From NCBI GenBank assembly GCA_003242275.1, contig QGUX01000028.1, positions 1 through 18,756 of the forward strand: a stretch of 18,756 nt of DNA, given 5' to 3'. Below are positions 6,162 to 15,514 of the stretch, piece by piece. Under the pieces are notes generated by a model. The model did not search any database. It saw only the letters and a list, made by a program, of their open reading frames with translations, and had not been told where the DNA came from. A program made the translations under genes and the position numbers. How positions within the stretch are numbered: position 1 is the stretch's first letter; every line of letters begins with the position of its first letter. Origin of the DNA: Pseudomonadota bacterium. Its GTDB lineage: Bacteria > Pseudomonadota > Gammaproteobacteria > Steroidobacterales > Steroidobacteraceae.

Positions 6162-7625
6162 TCAGGTGCCCCGGATCCGCTCGTACAGCGCCACATACTC
6201 CCCGACCCTGCGCTCCCAGGAAAAATCCTGCGCCATCGCATTGGCGATGATCTTCTGCCACAGCGGCTTCTTCGCATACCACGCCAGCGCGGTCCCGAAG
6301 CCCCAGGTGAGGCCGCCCTCGTCATAGTCGTTGAACACCACCCCGGTGCCCGTGCCGCTCGGCGGGTCGAAGTGCTGCACGGAATCCGCCAGCCCGCCGG
6401 TGCGCCGGACCACCGGGATGGTGCCGTAGATCTGGCTGTACATCTGGTTGAGCCCGCAGGGCTCGTACAGTGAGGGCATCAGGAAGATGTCGCTGGCGGC
6501 CTCGATCCAGTGGGCCTCGGCCTCGCTGTAGCCGCAGACGAAGCTCACCCGCTTCGGGTACTTCGCCGCCAGTTCGCGGAAGAACTCCTCGTACCGCGCC
6601 TCGCCACTGCCCAGCACGCCGCAGGCGAACTCATGCTTCTCCATCAACCGTGGCAGCACCTTCATCACGAGGTCCAGCCCCTTCTGCGAGGCGAAGCGGC
6701 TCACCATGCCGACCAGCGGCACGCGCCGGCGCGGCGGCAGCACCAGGCCGCGCTCCCGCGCGAACTGCCGGCGCAGCTCGGCCTTGCCGGTGAGTCGCCC
6801 GGCGCTGAAGTGGCGCGGCAGGTAGCGGTCCGTGGCGGGGTTCCACTCCCTGATGTCCACGCCGTTCAGGATGCCGCTGATTGCGGCGGCGCGCTGGCGC
6901 AGCAGCCCGTCGAGGCCATGGCCATGCTCGGGCGTCTGGATCTCGCGCGCATAGGTGGGGCTGACGGTGCTGATGGCGTCGGCATGGGTGATGCCCTCCC
7001 GCATCAGGTTCACGCGCCCGGCCGCCAGTTCCGTTCCGTCCAGCCTGTGCACCGAATCCCCCAGCCCGGTGTCGGCCACGTGCGCGGCGCTGAACACGCC
7101 CTGGTAGGCGAGGTTGTGGATGGACATCAGGCTGCGCGTGCCCTGGAACAGCCGGTCCCAGGCGTACACGGTCTTCACCAGCAGCGGCCCCAGGCCCGTG
7201 TGCCAGTCATTGCAGTGGAGGATGTCGGGCGCGAAGGCCATGTGCTGGCAGGCCACCAGCGCGGCGTGCGTGAGCAGGATGAAGCGCAGGTGCTCGTCGG
7301 CATCCGTGGTGTAGATGCGGCCGCGGCCATAGAACGCCGGCGCGTCCACCAGGTACACGGGTGCGGTGGAACCGGGCAGGCGCGCGGCGCGCACGTCGAA
7401 AGTGAGCTGGTGCGGCCCGAGCCGCACGGCAAGGCCGCGCAGCCGCTCCACCGGCGAGATTTCGAGGCTGCTGCGGCCGATGCTGTCGTACAGCGGCATG
7501 AACAGGCGGATGTCGTGTCCCGCCTCGTGCAGGTACTTCGTCAACGCACCGGACACGTCGGCGAGGCCGCCGGTCTTGGCCAGCGGCGCGGCTTCGGAGG
7601 CGATGAAACAGATGCGGAGGGGCAT
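6162..7625 (-). CDS. glgA: Glycogen synthase (ADP-glucose type, GT5)
   Basis: A 487-residue protein, the usual length for bacterial GlgA, which extends alpha-1,4-glucan chains from ADP-glucose in the cytoplasm. The N-terminal Rossmann half opens MPLRICFIASEAAPLAKTGG, with the substrate-binding KTGGLADV motif at residues 17-24. HCNDWHTGLGPLL and SIHNLAYQGVF are also typical. The C-terminal half has GMVSRFASQKGLDL, FLMPSLYEPCGLNQMYSQ and RTGGLADSV, the GT5 donor-site region. It converges on the GH57/malQ genes from the other side of the foreign block. No Shine-Dalgarno is visible; a TACACT hexamer lies 6 bases before the ATG, so the message may be leaderless. Confidence 0.97.
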   Translation of the reverse strand: MPLRICFIASEAAPLAKTGGLADVSGALTKYLHEAGHDIRLFMPLYDSIGRSSLEISPVERLRGLAVRLGPHQLTFDVRAARLPGSTAPVYLVDAPAFYGRGRIYTTDADEHLRFILLTHAALVACQHMAFAPDILHCNDWHTGLGPLLVKTVYAWDRLFQGTRSLMSIHNLAYQGVFSAAHVADTGLGDSVHRLDGTELAAGRVNLMREGITHADAISTVSPTYAREIQTPEHGHGLDGLLRQRAAAISGILNGVDIREWNPATDRYLPRHFSAGRLTGKAELRRQFARERGLVLPPRRRVPLVGMVSRFASQKGLDLVMKVLPRLMEKHEFACGVLGSGEARYEEFFRELAAKYPKRVSFVCGYSEAEAHWIEAASDIFLMPSLYEPCGLNQMYSQIYGTIPVVRRTGGLADSVQHFDPPSGTGTGVVFNDYDEGGLTWGFGTALAWYAKKPLWQKIIANAMAQDFSWERRVGEYVALYERIRGT

Positions 7626-7653
7626 CCGTCGAGTGTAGCGGTATCATGTGCGG
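7626..7653. promoter_or_regulatory. 28-base divergent spacer with two face-to-face -10-like hexamers
   Basis: The whole spacer between glgA (minus) and the serine-hydrolase-like gene (plus, ATG 7654). TACACT on the minus strand (7637-7632) ends 6 bases before the glgA ATG. TATCAT on the plus strand (7642-7647) ends 6 bases before the ATG at 7654. Either would place transcription starts at or next to the start codons. No convincing -35 hexamer is visible on either strand, and neither start has a ribosome-binding site. Confidence 0.35.
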
Positions 7654-8643
7654 ATGCAGCGAGTGCTGGTGATCGTGGTCGTCTTCCTGCTGGTGACGGC
7701 TTCCCTCGGCGTGGGCGCATTGGCGGCGCATTGGCCGTTCTGGCGGCGTGCCTGGGCCTGGCATACCGCCGAGGGCGGCTGGCCGCAGGAGCTGCCGGGA
7801 CCGCAGGCCATCGTGCGCGGCGGTGGTGGCTCGCCGCTCGACTTCGAGGCGGCCGGCGAGGACCTCGCCATGGTGGCCCTGAAGACCGATACGCAACTCC
7901 TCCTGCGCGTGCGCGATGGCCGGGCCGATGCGTGGCTGGCGCCGGGCTTCGAGGCGACGACTCCCATCGACGGGCGTGGACTTGCGGTGGCGCTGATCGA
8001 GGCGCTGTTCATGCGGCTCGAGGCCGCGCAGCCCGGACTGCTCGACCGGCCGGTGGGCGCGTGGCTGGCGCCGTGGCGCCAGGATGCGCGCGGGGCGATG
8101 AGCGTGCGCGAGCTGCTGGGGCAGGTGGCAGGAGGCATCGACAGCCCGCCGGCCCCTGCGCCGCTGAACCCCTTCAGCCCGCGCGCGCGGCTGGCGTCGG
8201 GGCCGGGCTATGGGCGGGCCGCATTGTTGGTCCATTCACCCACGGACCGCGACGATCGCCGCGCGGCCGCCGCGCAGCTGCTCGCCATGGTGGCCGCGTC
8301 GATGGAGGGCACCCGCTTCACCACGGTCCTGGAGGAATGGCTGTGGTCCGAGGCCGCCGCCGGTGATGCCTGGCTGACGCTCGATCGCCGCAATGGCGAT
8401 GCGGCCGCGCATTGCTGCATCCGGGCGGCTGCGGCGGACTGGCTGCGCATCGGGCTGGCCCTGGCCGGCGCGGCCGGCAACGAGGTGCGTGTGGTCCGCA
8501 CCAGGGGCAGGCTGCTGGCCTTCGGTGCGGGCGGCTCCCTGCTGTGGGTGGGCACCGGACCAGCACCTTCGGGACTCGAAATGCTGTTGCGCGCCAACGG
8601 GGTTCCCGGCGGGGGCGCCGCATTGGCAGCGGCAGTGCACTGA
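7654..8643 (+). CDS. Degenerate serine beta-lactamase-like hydrolase (probable pseudoenzyme)
   Basis: A 329-residue protein counted from the ATG at 7654; a GTG at 7648 is an alternative start. An N-terminal hydrophobic segment (residues ~3-25) suggests a membrane anchor or uncleaved signal, placing the rest in the periplasm. The order of elements matches class C beta-lactamase/6-aminohexanoate-dimer hydrolase proteins: LLDRPVGAWLAPWR and AMSVRELLGQVAGG (compare the family's LLxxxSG), then AGDAWLTLDRRNG, AHCCIRAAAADWLRIGL. The catalytic SxxK expected near residues 102-110 reads TTPIDGRG, and the expected YxN near GPGYGRAALLVHS is also missing. Activity by the normal mechanism is therefore unlikely; a binding or structural role is an inference. 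Confidence 0.7.
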   Translation: MQRVLVIVVVFLLVTASLGVGALAAHWPFWRRAWAWHTAEGGWPQELPGPQAIVRGGGGSPLDFEAAGEDLAMVALKTDTQLLLRVRDGRADAWLAPGFEATTPIDGRGLAVALIEALFMRLEAAQPGLLDRPVGAWLAPWRQDARGAMSVRELLGQVAGGIDSPPAPAPLNPFSPRARLASGPGYGRAALLVHSPTDRDDRRAAAAQLLAMVAASMEGTRFTTVLEEWLWSEAAAGDAWLTLDRRNGDAAAHCCIRAAAADWLRIGLALAGAAGNEVRVVRTRGRLLAFGAGGSLLWVGTGPAPSGLEMLLRANGVPGGGAALAAAVH

Positions 8644-8703
8644 GCCACACTGCGGAATCTGTAGTGCCGCGGCGCCATCGCGCGGTGCAATAATGGCCGC
8701 CTA

Positions 8704-9834
8704 ATGGCTGACCCGCGTACCGTAACGACCGTTGCCAGCGTCGTGCTCGCCGTGGCATGTGCAAGCTGGGCCATCTATGAAGCCAAGCACGACCGGCCGG
8801 TGGATACCTTCGCGGCCGCCGCCGGCCCGCGCGCTCCCGTCGCCGTGCAGGTGATCACCGCGGAGGCGCAGCTTCGCCCGCTGCGCGTGGGCCTGCAGGC
8901 CATCGGCACCGCGGTGGCCAATGAATCCGTCGAGATCTCCTCCAAGACCACCAACATCGTCACGGCGATCCGCTTCACCGACGGCCAATGGGTCGAGGCC
9001 GGCCAGGTGCTGGTGGAGCTGGACCGCGAGTCCGCCGCCGCCGACCTCGCGGCCGCGACGGCCGAGTACGAGGAAAGCCTGAGCCAGTGGAACCGCGCCC
9101 GCGAGCTGGTGTCCACCCAGGTGCTGTCGCGCTCGCAGTTCGAGCAGATCGAGGCGACCATGAAATCCAACCTCGCGCGCATGGACGCCGCGCGCGCGCG
9201 GCTGGCCGATACCTACATCCGCGCACCCTTCGCCGGCCGCGTGGGCCTGCGGCGCGTGAGCCTGGGGGCGCTGGTGACGCCGGGCACGGTGATCACCACG
9301 CTCGATGACACCAACACCATCAAGGTGGACTTCGCCGTCCCGGAAATGCAGCTCGGTTCGCTGGCCCGCGGCCAGAAGGTGGTGGCGCGTACGTCGGCCT
9401 ATCCCGGCCGCGACTTCTCCGGCACCGTGGCCAGCATCGATTCGCGCGTCGACGCCGCCACCCGCTCGGTGGTGGTGCGCGCCACGGTCCCGAACCGCGA
9501 CGGTGCGCTCAAGCCCGGCATGTTCATGACGGTGGAACTGACGCAGGACGAGCGGCCGGCGCTGGTGATCCCCGAGGAGGCGCTGGTGCCCGAGCAGGCG
9601 CGCCAGTTCGTGTTCGTGGCGAAGAACGGCGTGGCCGACAAGCGCGAGGTCACGCTGGGCCGGCGCGAGCCGGGCTTCGTGGAGATCACCGATGGACTGG
9701 CGGCCGGTGAGGCCGTGGTGATCGAGGGCACGCTCAAGCTCCGCCACGGCACGCCGGTCATCGAGGCCGGCCAGGAGCCGCCGCCACCGCCCGCCGACGG
9801 CTTCTCCGACCCGTCGGGCGGGCGGGCCACATGA
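8704..9834 (+). CDS. RND efflux periplasmic adaptor (membrane fusion protein)
   Basis: A 376-residue adaptor linking an inner-membrane RND pump to an outer-membrane channel. The N-terminus carries a membrane anchor (VASVVLAVACASWAIYEA, residues ~9-26) rather than a lipobox. It is followed by a lipoyl half-motif (NIVTAIRFTDGQWVEAGQVL), a helical hairpin (about residues 110-165: YEESLSQWNRARELV, FEQIEATMKSNLARMDAARA), the second lipoyl half (IRAPFAGRVGLRRVSLGAL), a beta-barrel domain and a membrane-proximal domain with IPEEALV. The C-terminal tail is proline-rich. The stop overlaps the permease start by 4 bases. No Shine-Dalgarno precedes the ATG; an AATAAT hexamer sits at 8689-8694. The substrate cannot be inferred. 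Confidence 0.93.
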   Translation: MADPRTVTTVASVVLAVACASWAIYEAKHDRPVDTFAAAAGPRAPVAVQVITAEAQLRPLRVGLQAIGTAVANESVEISSKTTNIVTAIRFTDGQWVEAGQVLVELDRESAAADLAAATAEYEESLSQWNRARELVSTQVLSRSQFEQIEATMKSNLARMDAARARLADTYIRAPFAGRVGLRRVSLGALVTPGTVITTLDDTNTIKVDFAVPEMQLGSLARGQKVVARTSAYPGRDFSGTVASIDSRVDAATRSVVVRATVPNRDGALKPGMFMTVELTQDERPALVIPEEALVPEQARQFVFVAKNGVADKREVTLGRREPGFVEITDGLAAGEAVVIEGTLKLRHGTPVIEAGQEPPPPPADGFSDPSGGRAT

Positions 9835-12800
9835 CCATTTCCGAGCTCTCGATCCGGCGGCCGGTGTTCGCCACCGTGCTGTCACTGCTGCTGCTGATCG
9901 TGGGCATCATGGCGGCGCTGCGCCTGCCCATCCGCGAATACCCCGACATCCAGCAGCCGGCCGTCAGCGTCAACGTTACCTACCGCGGCGCCAATGCCGC
10001 GGTGATCGAGACCCGCATCACCCAGCTCATCGAGAACGAGGTGGCGGGCCTGGAGGGCGTGGACAAGGTGATCTCGCGCAGCCGCGACGAGCGCGCCACC
10101 ATCGACGTGCTGTTCACGCCCTCGCGCGACATCGATTCGGCGGCGAACGACGTGCGCGACCGGGTCACGCGCGTGATCCGCCGCCTGCCCGACGAGGCCG
10201 ACCCGCCGCAGGTGGAGAAGGTGGACAGCGGCGCCGACCCGGTGCTGTTCGTGATCCTCTCCAGCAACCGCCGCAATGCGCTGGAGCTGACCGACTACGC
10301 CGAGCGCTACCTGGTGGACCGCCTGGGCGCGGTGCCCGGCGTGGCCAGCGTGTTCATCAATGGCGCGCGCCGCTATGCCATGCGCATCTGGCTGGACCGC
10401 GGCGCCATGGCGGCGCGGGGCATCACGGTCAACGACATCGAGAACGCCCTGCGCAGCGAGAACATCGAGCTGCCGGCTGGCCGCATCGAGTCGCGGCAGC
10501 GCGAGTTCACGCTGCGTACCGACACCTCGATGCGCAGCGAGGAGGAGTTCCGCAACCTCGTGGTGGGCCGCGGCCGCGACGGCTACCTGGTGCGACTGGG
10601 CGAGGTGGCGCAGGTGCAGCTCGCCGCCGAGAACCAGCGCGGCGGCTCGGCCACGGAATCCGGGCCGGCGCTGCTGATGCCGGTGACGCCGCTGTCCACC
10701 GCCAACGTGCTGGAGGTGGCCGACGCGGTCAAGCGCGAGATGGCGCTGATCCGCGAGGGGCTGCCCGAGGACATCTCCTTCGAGGTGAACATCGACAACT
10801 CGGTGTTCATCCGCGAGTCCATGCGCAAGGTGATGATGGTGCTGGGGGAGACCGGCGTCATCGTGCTGGTGGTGATCTTCCTGTTCCTGGGCACGGTGCG
10901 CGCGACCCTGATCCCGGCCGCGACCATTCCCGTGTCCATCATGGCCGCCACCATCGTGATGGCGGCGCTGGGTTATTCCATCAACACGCTGACCCTGCTG
11001 GGCGCGGTGCTGGCCATCGGCCTGGTGGTCGACGACGCCATCGTCGTGCTGGAAAACATCGTCCGGCGCATCGAGCTGAAGGAACCGCCGCTGCTGGCGG
11101 CCATCAACGGCAGCCGCGAGATCGGCTTCGCGGTGATCGCCACCACCATGGTGCTGGTGGCCGTGTTCCTGCCGATTTCCTACCTCGAGGGCAATGTCGG
11201 CCGGCTGTTCTCGGAGTTCGGCGTGTCGATCGCCGCGGCGGTGGCCTTCTCGGCGATGGTGGCGCTGACGCTGACGCCGATGATGACTTCCAAGCTGTTC
11301 TCGCGCGGCATCCACCGCGGGCGGATCGCGAACGCAGTCGACCGCATCTTCAGGTCGATCACCGACGGCTACCGCGAGGCGCTGCGCTGGACCCTGTCGG
11401 GCGTCCGTCCCGTGGTGGTGCTGTCGCTGGCCGGCGTGGTGGCGGCCGCCGCCATCCTGCTGATGGTGGTGGGCTGGCCCTGGCAGGGCATGCGCCTGCC
11501 CACCGAGCTGGCGCCGCGCGAGGACCGCGGCCGCGTGCAGGTCATCGTGCAGGCCCCGGAGGGCTCCAGCTTCGAGTACACCGAGCGCCAGCTCGAGCGC
11601 GTGGCCGAGATCGCCTATGAAGAGGTGCTGCGCGGCAATGCCACGCGCGTGATCCGCCGCACCGGGAGCTGGCAGAACCAGGCCTCGGTGAGCACCGGCA
11701 TGGTGTTCATGCCGCTGAAGCCCTGGGGAGAGCGGCCCGACACTGCCGAGCAGATCGTGGCGCGCCTGCAGAAGCGCACCGCCGACATTCCCGGTGCGCG
11801 CGTGGTGCCGCGCAGCCCGGGCGGACTGGGCGGCTCGGGCAAGCCGGTGCAGCTGGTACTGCAGGGCCCGGAGTACCGGGCGGTGGCCGACGTGGCCGAG
11901 AAGGTGATGGCGGTGGCCTCGCAGCACCCGGGCCTGGCCAACCTCGAGATGGACTACGAGGAGCGCCAGCCGCAGCTGCGCGTCGACGTGGACCGCAACC
12001 GCGCCGCCGACCTCGGCGTGTCGGTCACGGCGGTGGCGCGCGCGCTGGAGACCATGCTGGGCTCGCGCGTGGTCACCACCTTCCTGATGGGCGGCGACGA
12101 GTACAACGTGGTGCTGCAGGCGCGCGACGACCAGCGTGCCTCGGTGGGCGACCTCGACAACATCTACGTGCGTTCCGAGCGCAGTGGCGAGCTGGTGCCG
12201 CTGGCCAGCGTGGTGCGCATCCAGGAGACCGGCGCGGCCTCCGAGCTGCGCCGCTTCAACCGCCTGCGCTCGGTCACGGTGTCGGCCAACCTGAATCCCG
12301 GCTTCGCGCTGGGCGAGGCGCTGGAATACCTGGAGCAGGTGGTGCGCGAGCAGCAGGGCGACGTGCCCATCCAGATCGAGTACGACGGTGAGTCGCGCGA
12401 GCTCAAGCGCTCCTCCAGCGGCCTGATGCTCACCTTCGCGTTTGCCATGCTGATCGTGTACCTGGTGCTGGCGGCGCAGTTCGAGAGCTTCGTGCACCCG
12501 CTGGTAATCCTGGCCGCCGTGCCCATGGCGCTGACCGGCGCGCTGTTCGGCCTGTGGCTGTTCGGCTCCTCGATCAACATCTTCAGCCAGATCGGGGCGG
12601 TGATGCTGATCGGCATCGCCAGCAAGAACGGCATCCTGATCGTGGAATTTGCCAACCAGCTGCGTGACCGGGGCATGGAGTTCCTCGAGGCCACCATCGA
12701 GGCGGCGGTGACACGCCTGCGCCCGGTGGCGATGACCACGCTGGCCACCGCGGCCGGCGCGGTGCCGCTGGCGATCGCCACCGGCGCGGGCGCGGAGAGC

Positions 12801-12998
12801 CGCCAGTCCATCGGTGCCACGGTGCTGTTCGGATCATTGTTCGCGGTGGTGCTGACGCTGTTCGTGGTGCCGGCGCTGTACGCGAAGATCGCGCGCAATA
12901 CCCGCTCGCCGCAGTACCTGTCGCGGCTGATCGACCGGCTCCGGGGCGCGGAGGGAGGCCAGCCCGCCCCGGCGCAGGCACCGGGACCAGCGGCCTGA
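9831..12998 (+). CDS. RND multidrug efflux permease (HAE1/AcrB-like)
   Basis: A 1055-residue permease, the standard length, driving proton-coupled export from the inner membrane/periplasm. It begins with TM1 (IRRPVFATVLSLLLLIVGIM) and PIREYPDIQQP, and has two large periplasmic porter regions and twelve expected TM helices. The proton-relay residues are present: Asp401-Asp402 in GLVVDDAIVVLENI (TM4) and Lys932 in GIASKNGILIVEFANQ (TM10). Other family stretches are PTELAPREDRGRVQV and LVLAAQFESFVHPLVI. It is translationally coupled to the adaptor through ATGA. There is no TolC/OprM-type gene nearby, so the complex probably borrows a channel encoded elsewhere. No local regulator gene is present. 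Confidence 0.96.
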   Translation: MTISELSIRRPVFATVLSLLLLIVGIMAALRLPIREYPDIQQPAVSVNVTYRGANAAVIETRITQLIENEVAGLEGVDKVISRSRDERATIDVLFTPSRDIDSAANDVRDRVTRVIRRLPDEADPPQVEKVDSGADPVLFVILSSNRRNALELTDYAERYLVDRLGAVPGVASVFINGARRYAMRIWLDRGAMAARGITVNDIENALRSENIELPAGRIESRQREFTLRTDTSMRSEEEFRNLVVGRGRDGYLVRLGEVAQVQLAAENQRGGSATESGPALLMPVTPLSTANVLEVADAVKREMALIREGLPEDISFEVNIDNSVFIRESMRKVMMVLGETGVIVLVVIFLFLGTVRATLIPAATIPVSIMAATIVMAALGYSINTLTLLGAVLAIGLVVDDAIVVLENIVRRIELKEPPLLAAINGSREIGFAVIATTMVLVAVFLPISYLEGNVGRLFSEFGVSIAAAVAFSAMVALTLTPMMTSKLFSRGIHRGRIANAVDRIFRSITDGYREALRWTLSGVRPVVVLSLAGVVAAAAILLMVVGWPWQGMRLPTELAPREDRGRVQVIVQAPEGSSFEYTERQLERVAEIAYEEVLRGNATRVIRRTGSWQNQASVSTGMVFMPLKPWGERPDTAEQIVARLQKRTADIPGARVVPRSPGGLGGSGKPVQLVLQGPEYRAVADVAEKVMAVASQHPGLANLEMDYEERQPQLRVDVDRNRAADLGVSVTAVARALETMLGSRVVTTFLMGGDEYNVVLQARDDQRASVGDLDNIYVRSERSGELVPLASVVRIQETGAASELRRFNRLRSVTVSANLNPGFALGEALEYLEQVVREQQGDVPIQIEYDGESRELKRSSSGLMLTFAFAMLIVYLVLAAQFESFVHPLVILAAVPMALTGALFGLWLFGSSINIFSQIGAVMLIGIASKNGILIVEFANQLRDRGMEFLEATIEAAVTRLRPVAMTTLATAAGAVPLAIATGAGAESRQSIGATVLFGSLFAVVLTLFVVPALYAKIARNTRSPQYLSRLIDRLRGAEGGQPAPAQAPGPAA

Positions 12999-13003
12999 TG
13001 GGC

Positions 13004-13023
13004 GGGGATCGGGCCAGATCCCC
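13004..13023 (+). terminator. Hairpin just after the RND permease
   Basis: A perfect 7-base stem GGGGATC / GATCCCC with a 6-base loop begins 6 bases after the permease stop. No T-run follows, so it may be a Rho-assisted end or a message-stabilising hairpin rather than a classical intrinsic terminator. Confidence 0.4.
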
Positions 13024-13104
13024 GACGATCGCTGCAAGTTCGACGTAGCTGAATGAAATTCCTGGCGGAATCGGGCGGCTGGCCGTCGTCCCGGGTCGGC
13101 CAAT

Positions 13105-13127
13105 GCCCGCCGCGGGCGGGCTAGAAT
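13105..13127 (+). promoter_or_regulatory. GC hairpin abutting a TAGAAT -10-like box before the M32 operon
   Basis: A stem GCCCGCC / GGCGGGC (13105-13111 and 13115-13121, loop GCG) runs directly into TAGAAT (13122-13127). That would start transcription near 13134 and give a leader of about 36 bases to the ATG at 13170. The leader also holds two CCCGGG blocks able to pair. No clear -35 is seen, which would fit a promoter needing an activator; the palindrome could be an operator. All of this is by eye. Confidence 0.3.
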
Positions 13128-13169
13128 GGGCCCTCGGCACCCGGGCATCCCGTCCCGGGCCGCCCAACC

Positions 13170-14672
13170 ATGGCCGCCACCCCATACAAACAGCTCGAAA
13201 TGGAGTGGCAGCGTCTGCACGCCTTCGGCGGCGCCCTGTCGCTGCTGCGCTGGGATGCTGCCGTCATGATGCCGCGCGGGTCCGCCGACGTGCGCGGCGA
13301 GCAGCTTGCTGCCATCGAGACCGAACAGCACGCCATCCTCACCTCGCCGAAGGTGAGCCGGCTGCTCGATCGCGCGCAGGCCGCCGAGTCCACGCTGGAT
13401 GAATGGCAGCGCGCCAACCTGCGCGAGATGCGCCGCCAGCGCGACCGCGCCATCGCCACGCCGGTGTCGCTGATCGCACGCCTGGCGCGTGCCACCTCGG
13501 TCGCCGAGGTGCGCTGGGCCGAGGCGCGCGAGAAGAAGGACTTCTCGGTGTTCGCGCCCTTCCTGCAGGAGGTGCTGGTGCTGGTGCGCGACAAGGCCGC
13601 GCTGCTCGGCCAGGCGCTGAGCCTCTCGCCCTACGATGCGCTGATGGACGGCTACACGCCGGGCCTGCGCGTCGAGGTCATCGACGGCATCTTCCGCCAG
13701 CTCTCGCGCCGCCTGCCCAGCCTGATCCGCGAGGCCATCGAGGCGCAGGCGCAGCAGCCGGTGCTGCCCATCAGCGGCAGGTTCACGCCGGCGCGCCAGC
13801 GCGCGCTGATCGTCGAGGTGATGAAGGCCTTCGGCTTCCCCTTCGACCGCGGGCGGCTGGACGAGAGCGACCATCCCTTCACCGAGGGCGTGGCCGGCGA
13901 CATCCGCGTGACCACGCGGCTGGACCCGGCCGATCCCTTCAAGGGCCTGCTGGCCGCCATGCACGAAACCGGGCATGCGCTGTACGACCTCGGCATCCCG
14001 AAGGAATGGCAGTCGCAGCCCGTGGGCAAGGCGCGCGGCATGGCGATGGAGGAGAGCCAGTCGCTGTTCATCGAGATGATCGTGTGCCGCAGCCGGCCGT
14101 TCCTCGCCTGGCTGCGCCCGCTGCTGGAAAAGCACTTCGGCGTCAGTGGTCCGGAATGGGAGCCGGAGAACCTGTACCGTCTGCTCACCCGCGTGCGCCG
14201 CGGCGCCATCCGCGTCGATGCCGACGAGCTCACCTATCCCATGCACATCCTGCTGCGCCACGGGCTGGAGCGCGACCTGCTGGACGGCAGGCTCGCGGTG
14301 CGCGACCTGCCCGATGCCTGGGACCAGGGCATGCGCGACCGGCTCGAGGTCACGCCGGCGGATGCGGCCGAGGGCGTGCTGCAGGACGTGCACTGGGCGC
14401 ACGGCGCCTTCGGCTACTTCCCGTCCTATGCCATCGGCACGGTGATCGCCGCGCAGCTGTTCGAGAGCCTGCGTGCGGTGCGGCCGGACCTCACCGGGCA
14501 GGTGGAGCGGGGCGAGTTCAGCGCGGTGACCGGCTGGCTGACCGAGCACGTGCACCGCGCCGGCGCGCGCCTGTCGCCCACGCAGCTGGTGGAGCACATC
14601 ACCGGCCGCCCGCTGTCGGCGGCGCCGGCGCTGCGCTACCTGGAAGGCCGCTACCTGGAGGGTGCGGGATGA
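13170..14672 (+). CDS. Metallocarboxypeptidase, peptidase family M32
   Basis: A 500-residue cytoplasmic zinc carboxypeptidase of the Taq/Pfu type, removing C-terminal residues from peptides. The five motifs known for the family can be checked: DxRxT as DIRVT (from Asp244), HExxH as HETGH (265-269), HES/TQ as EESQ (294-297), IRxxAD as IRVDAD (347-352) and GxxQDxHW as GVLQDVHW (402-409). Only the third differs, with Glu294 in place of the usual His; the zinc-binding Glu295 is kept. It is first gene of a chain of overlapping genes, its stop overlapping ttcA by 4 bases. The start ATG at 13170 fits the family N-terminus ([20 protein letters not shown]). Confidence 0.95.
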   Translation: MAATPYKQLEMEWQRLHAFGGALSLLRWDAAVMMPRGSADVRGEQLAAIETEQHAILTSPKVSRLLDRAQAAESTLDEWQRANLREMRRQRDRAIATPVSLIARLARATSVAEVRWAEAREKKDFSVFAPFLQEVLVLVRDKAALLGQALSLSPYDALMDGYTPGLRVEVIDGIFRQLSRRLPSLIREAIEAQAQQPVLPISGRFTPARQRALIVEVMKAFGFPFDRGRLDESDHPFTEGVAGDIRVTTRLDPADPFKGLLAAMHETGHALYDLGIPKEWQSQPVGKARGMAMEESQSLFIEMIVCRSRPFLAWLRPLLEKHFGVSGPEWEPENLYRLLTRVRRGAIRVDADELTYPMHILLRHGLERDLLDGRLAVRDLPDAWDQGMRDRLEVTPADAAEGVLQDVHWAHGAFGYFPSYAIGTVIAAQLFESLRAVRPDLTGQVERGEFSAVTGWLTEHVHRAGARLSPTQLVEHITGRPLSAAPALRYLEGRYLEGAG

Positions 14673-15514
14673 ACGCCACGGCGGGTGCCACTGTCGCCGG
14701 AGCCACCGTCGCGCTCCCGCCCATGTCCGCCACCAAGCGCAAGCTGGCGGCGCACATCCGCGGGCTGGTGGGCAAGGCCATCGAGGACTACGCGATGATC
14801 GGCGAGGGCGACCGCGTGATGGTGTGCCTGTCCGGCGGCAAGGATTCCTACACCCTGCTCGACATGCTGCTCTCGCTCCAGCGCAGCGCGCCGGTGAAAT
14901 TCTCGCTGGTGGCGGTGAACCTGGACCAGAAGCAGCCGGGCTTCCCGCCGCATGTGCTGCCGGAGTACCTGAGGTCCCTCGGCGTGGCCTACCACATCAT
15001 CGAGCAGGACACCTACAGCGTGGTCAAGCGCCTGATCCCCGAGGGTCGCACCATGTGCAGCCTGTGCTCGCGCATGCGCCGCGGCGCGCTGTACCGCTAC
15101 GCGGCCGGGAATGGCATCACCCGCATCGCGCTGGGCCACCACCGCGACGACATCGTCGAGACCTTCTTCCTGAACCTGTTCTTCGGCGGCCGGCTCAAGG
15201 CCATGGCGCCCAAGCTGCGTTCGGAGGACGGCCGCCACATCGTGATCCGGCCGCTGGCCTACGTGCCCGAGCGCGACATCGCGCGCTACGCGGCCGCGCG
15301 CGGCTTCCCCATCATCCCGTGCAACCTGTGCGGCTCGCAGCAGAACCTGCAGCGGGTGCAGGTGAAGAGGATGCTGGCGGAGTGGGAACGCGAGCACCCG
15401 GGGCGCATCGAGTCGCTGTTCTCGGCGCTGCGCAACGTCGAACCGGAGACGCTGGCCGACCCGAAGCTGTTCGACTTCGCGGGCCTCACGGTCCGGCCCG
15501 GGGCCTCGCCATGA
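14669..15514 (+). CDS. ttcA: tRNA 2-thiocytidine(32) synthetase TtcA
   Basis: A 281-residue PP-loop ATPase that adds sulfur to cytidine 32 of certain tRNAs, using an iron-sulfur cluster. It has the P-loop SGGKDS at residues 55-60, the first cysteine pair C130-S-L-C133 and the second C218-N-L-C221, followed by GSQQNLQR. This is the standard TtcA layout. [20 protein letters not shown] is also characteristic. The start ATG lies in an ATGA overlap with the M32 gene; the first ~18 residues (Ala/Thr-rich) are poorly conserved, and the ATG at 14723 ([20 protein letters not shown]) is an alternative start giving 263 residues. It overlaps the phosphatase gene by 4 bases. Confidence 0.97.
   Translation: MNATAGATVAGATVALPPMSATKRKLAAHIRGLVGKAIEDYAMIGEGDRVMVCLSGGKDSYTLLDMLLSLQRSAPVKFSLVAVNLDQKQPGFPPHVLPEYLRSLGVAYHIIEQDTYSVVKRLIPEGRTMCSLCSRMRRGALYRYAAGNGITRIALGHHRDDIVETFFLNLFFGGRLKAMAPKLRSEDGRHIVIRPLAYVPERDIARYAAARGFPIIPCNLCGSQQNLQRVQVKRMLAEWEREHPGRIESLFSALRNVEPETLADPKLFDFAGLTVRPGASP

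Noticed and set aside
6510..8366. 618-residue plus-strand open frame across glgA and the next gene
   Set aside because: It overlaps glgA antisense and the serine-hydrolase-like gene out of frame. Low-complexity Ala/Arg/Gly sequence with no motifs.
9882..12497. 871-residue open frame on the minus strand
   Set aside because: It is antisense to the well-supported RND permease. Its His/Gln/Arg-rich composition is the usual mirror of GC-rich third positions and shows no domain.
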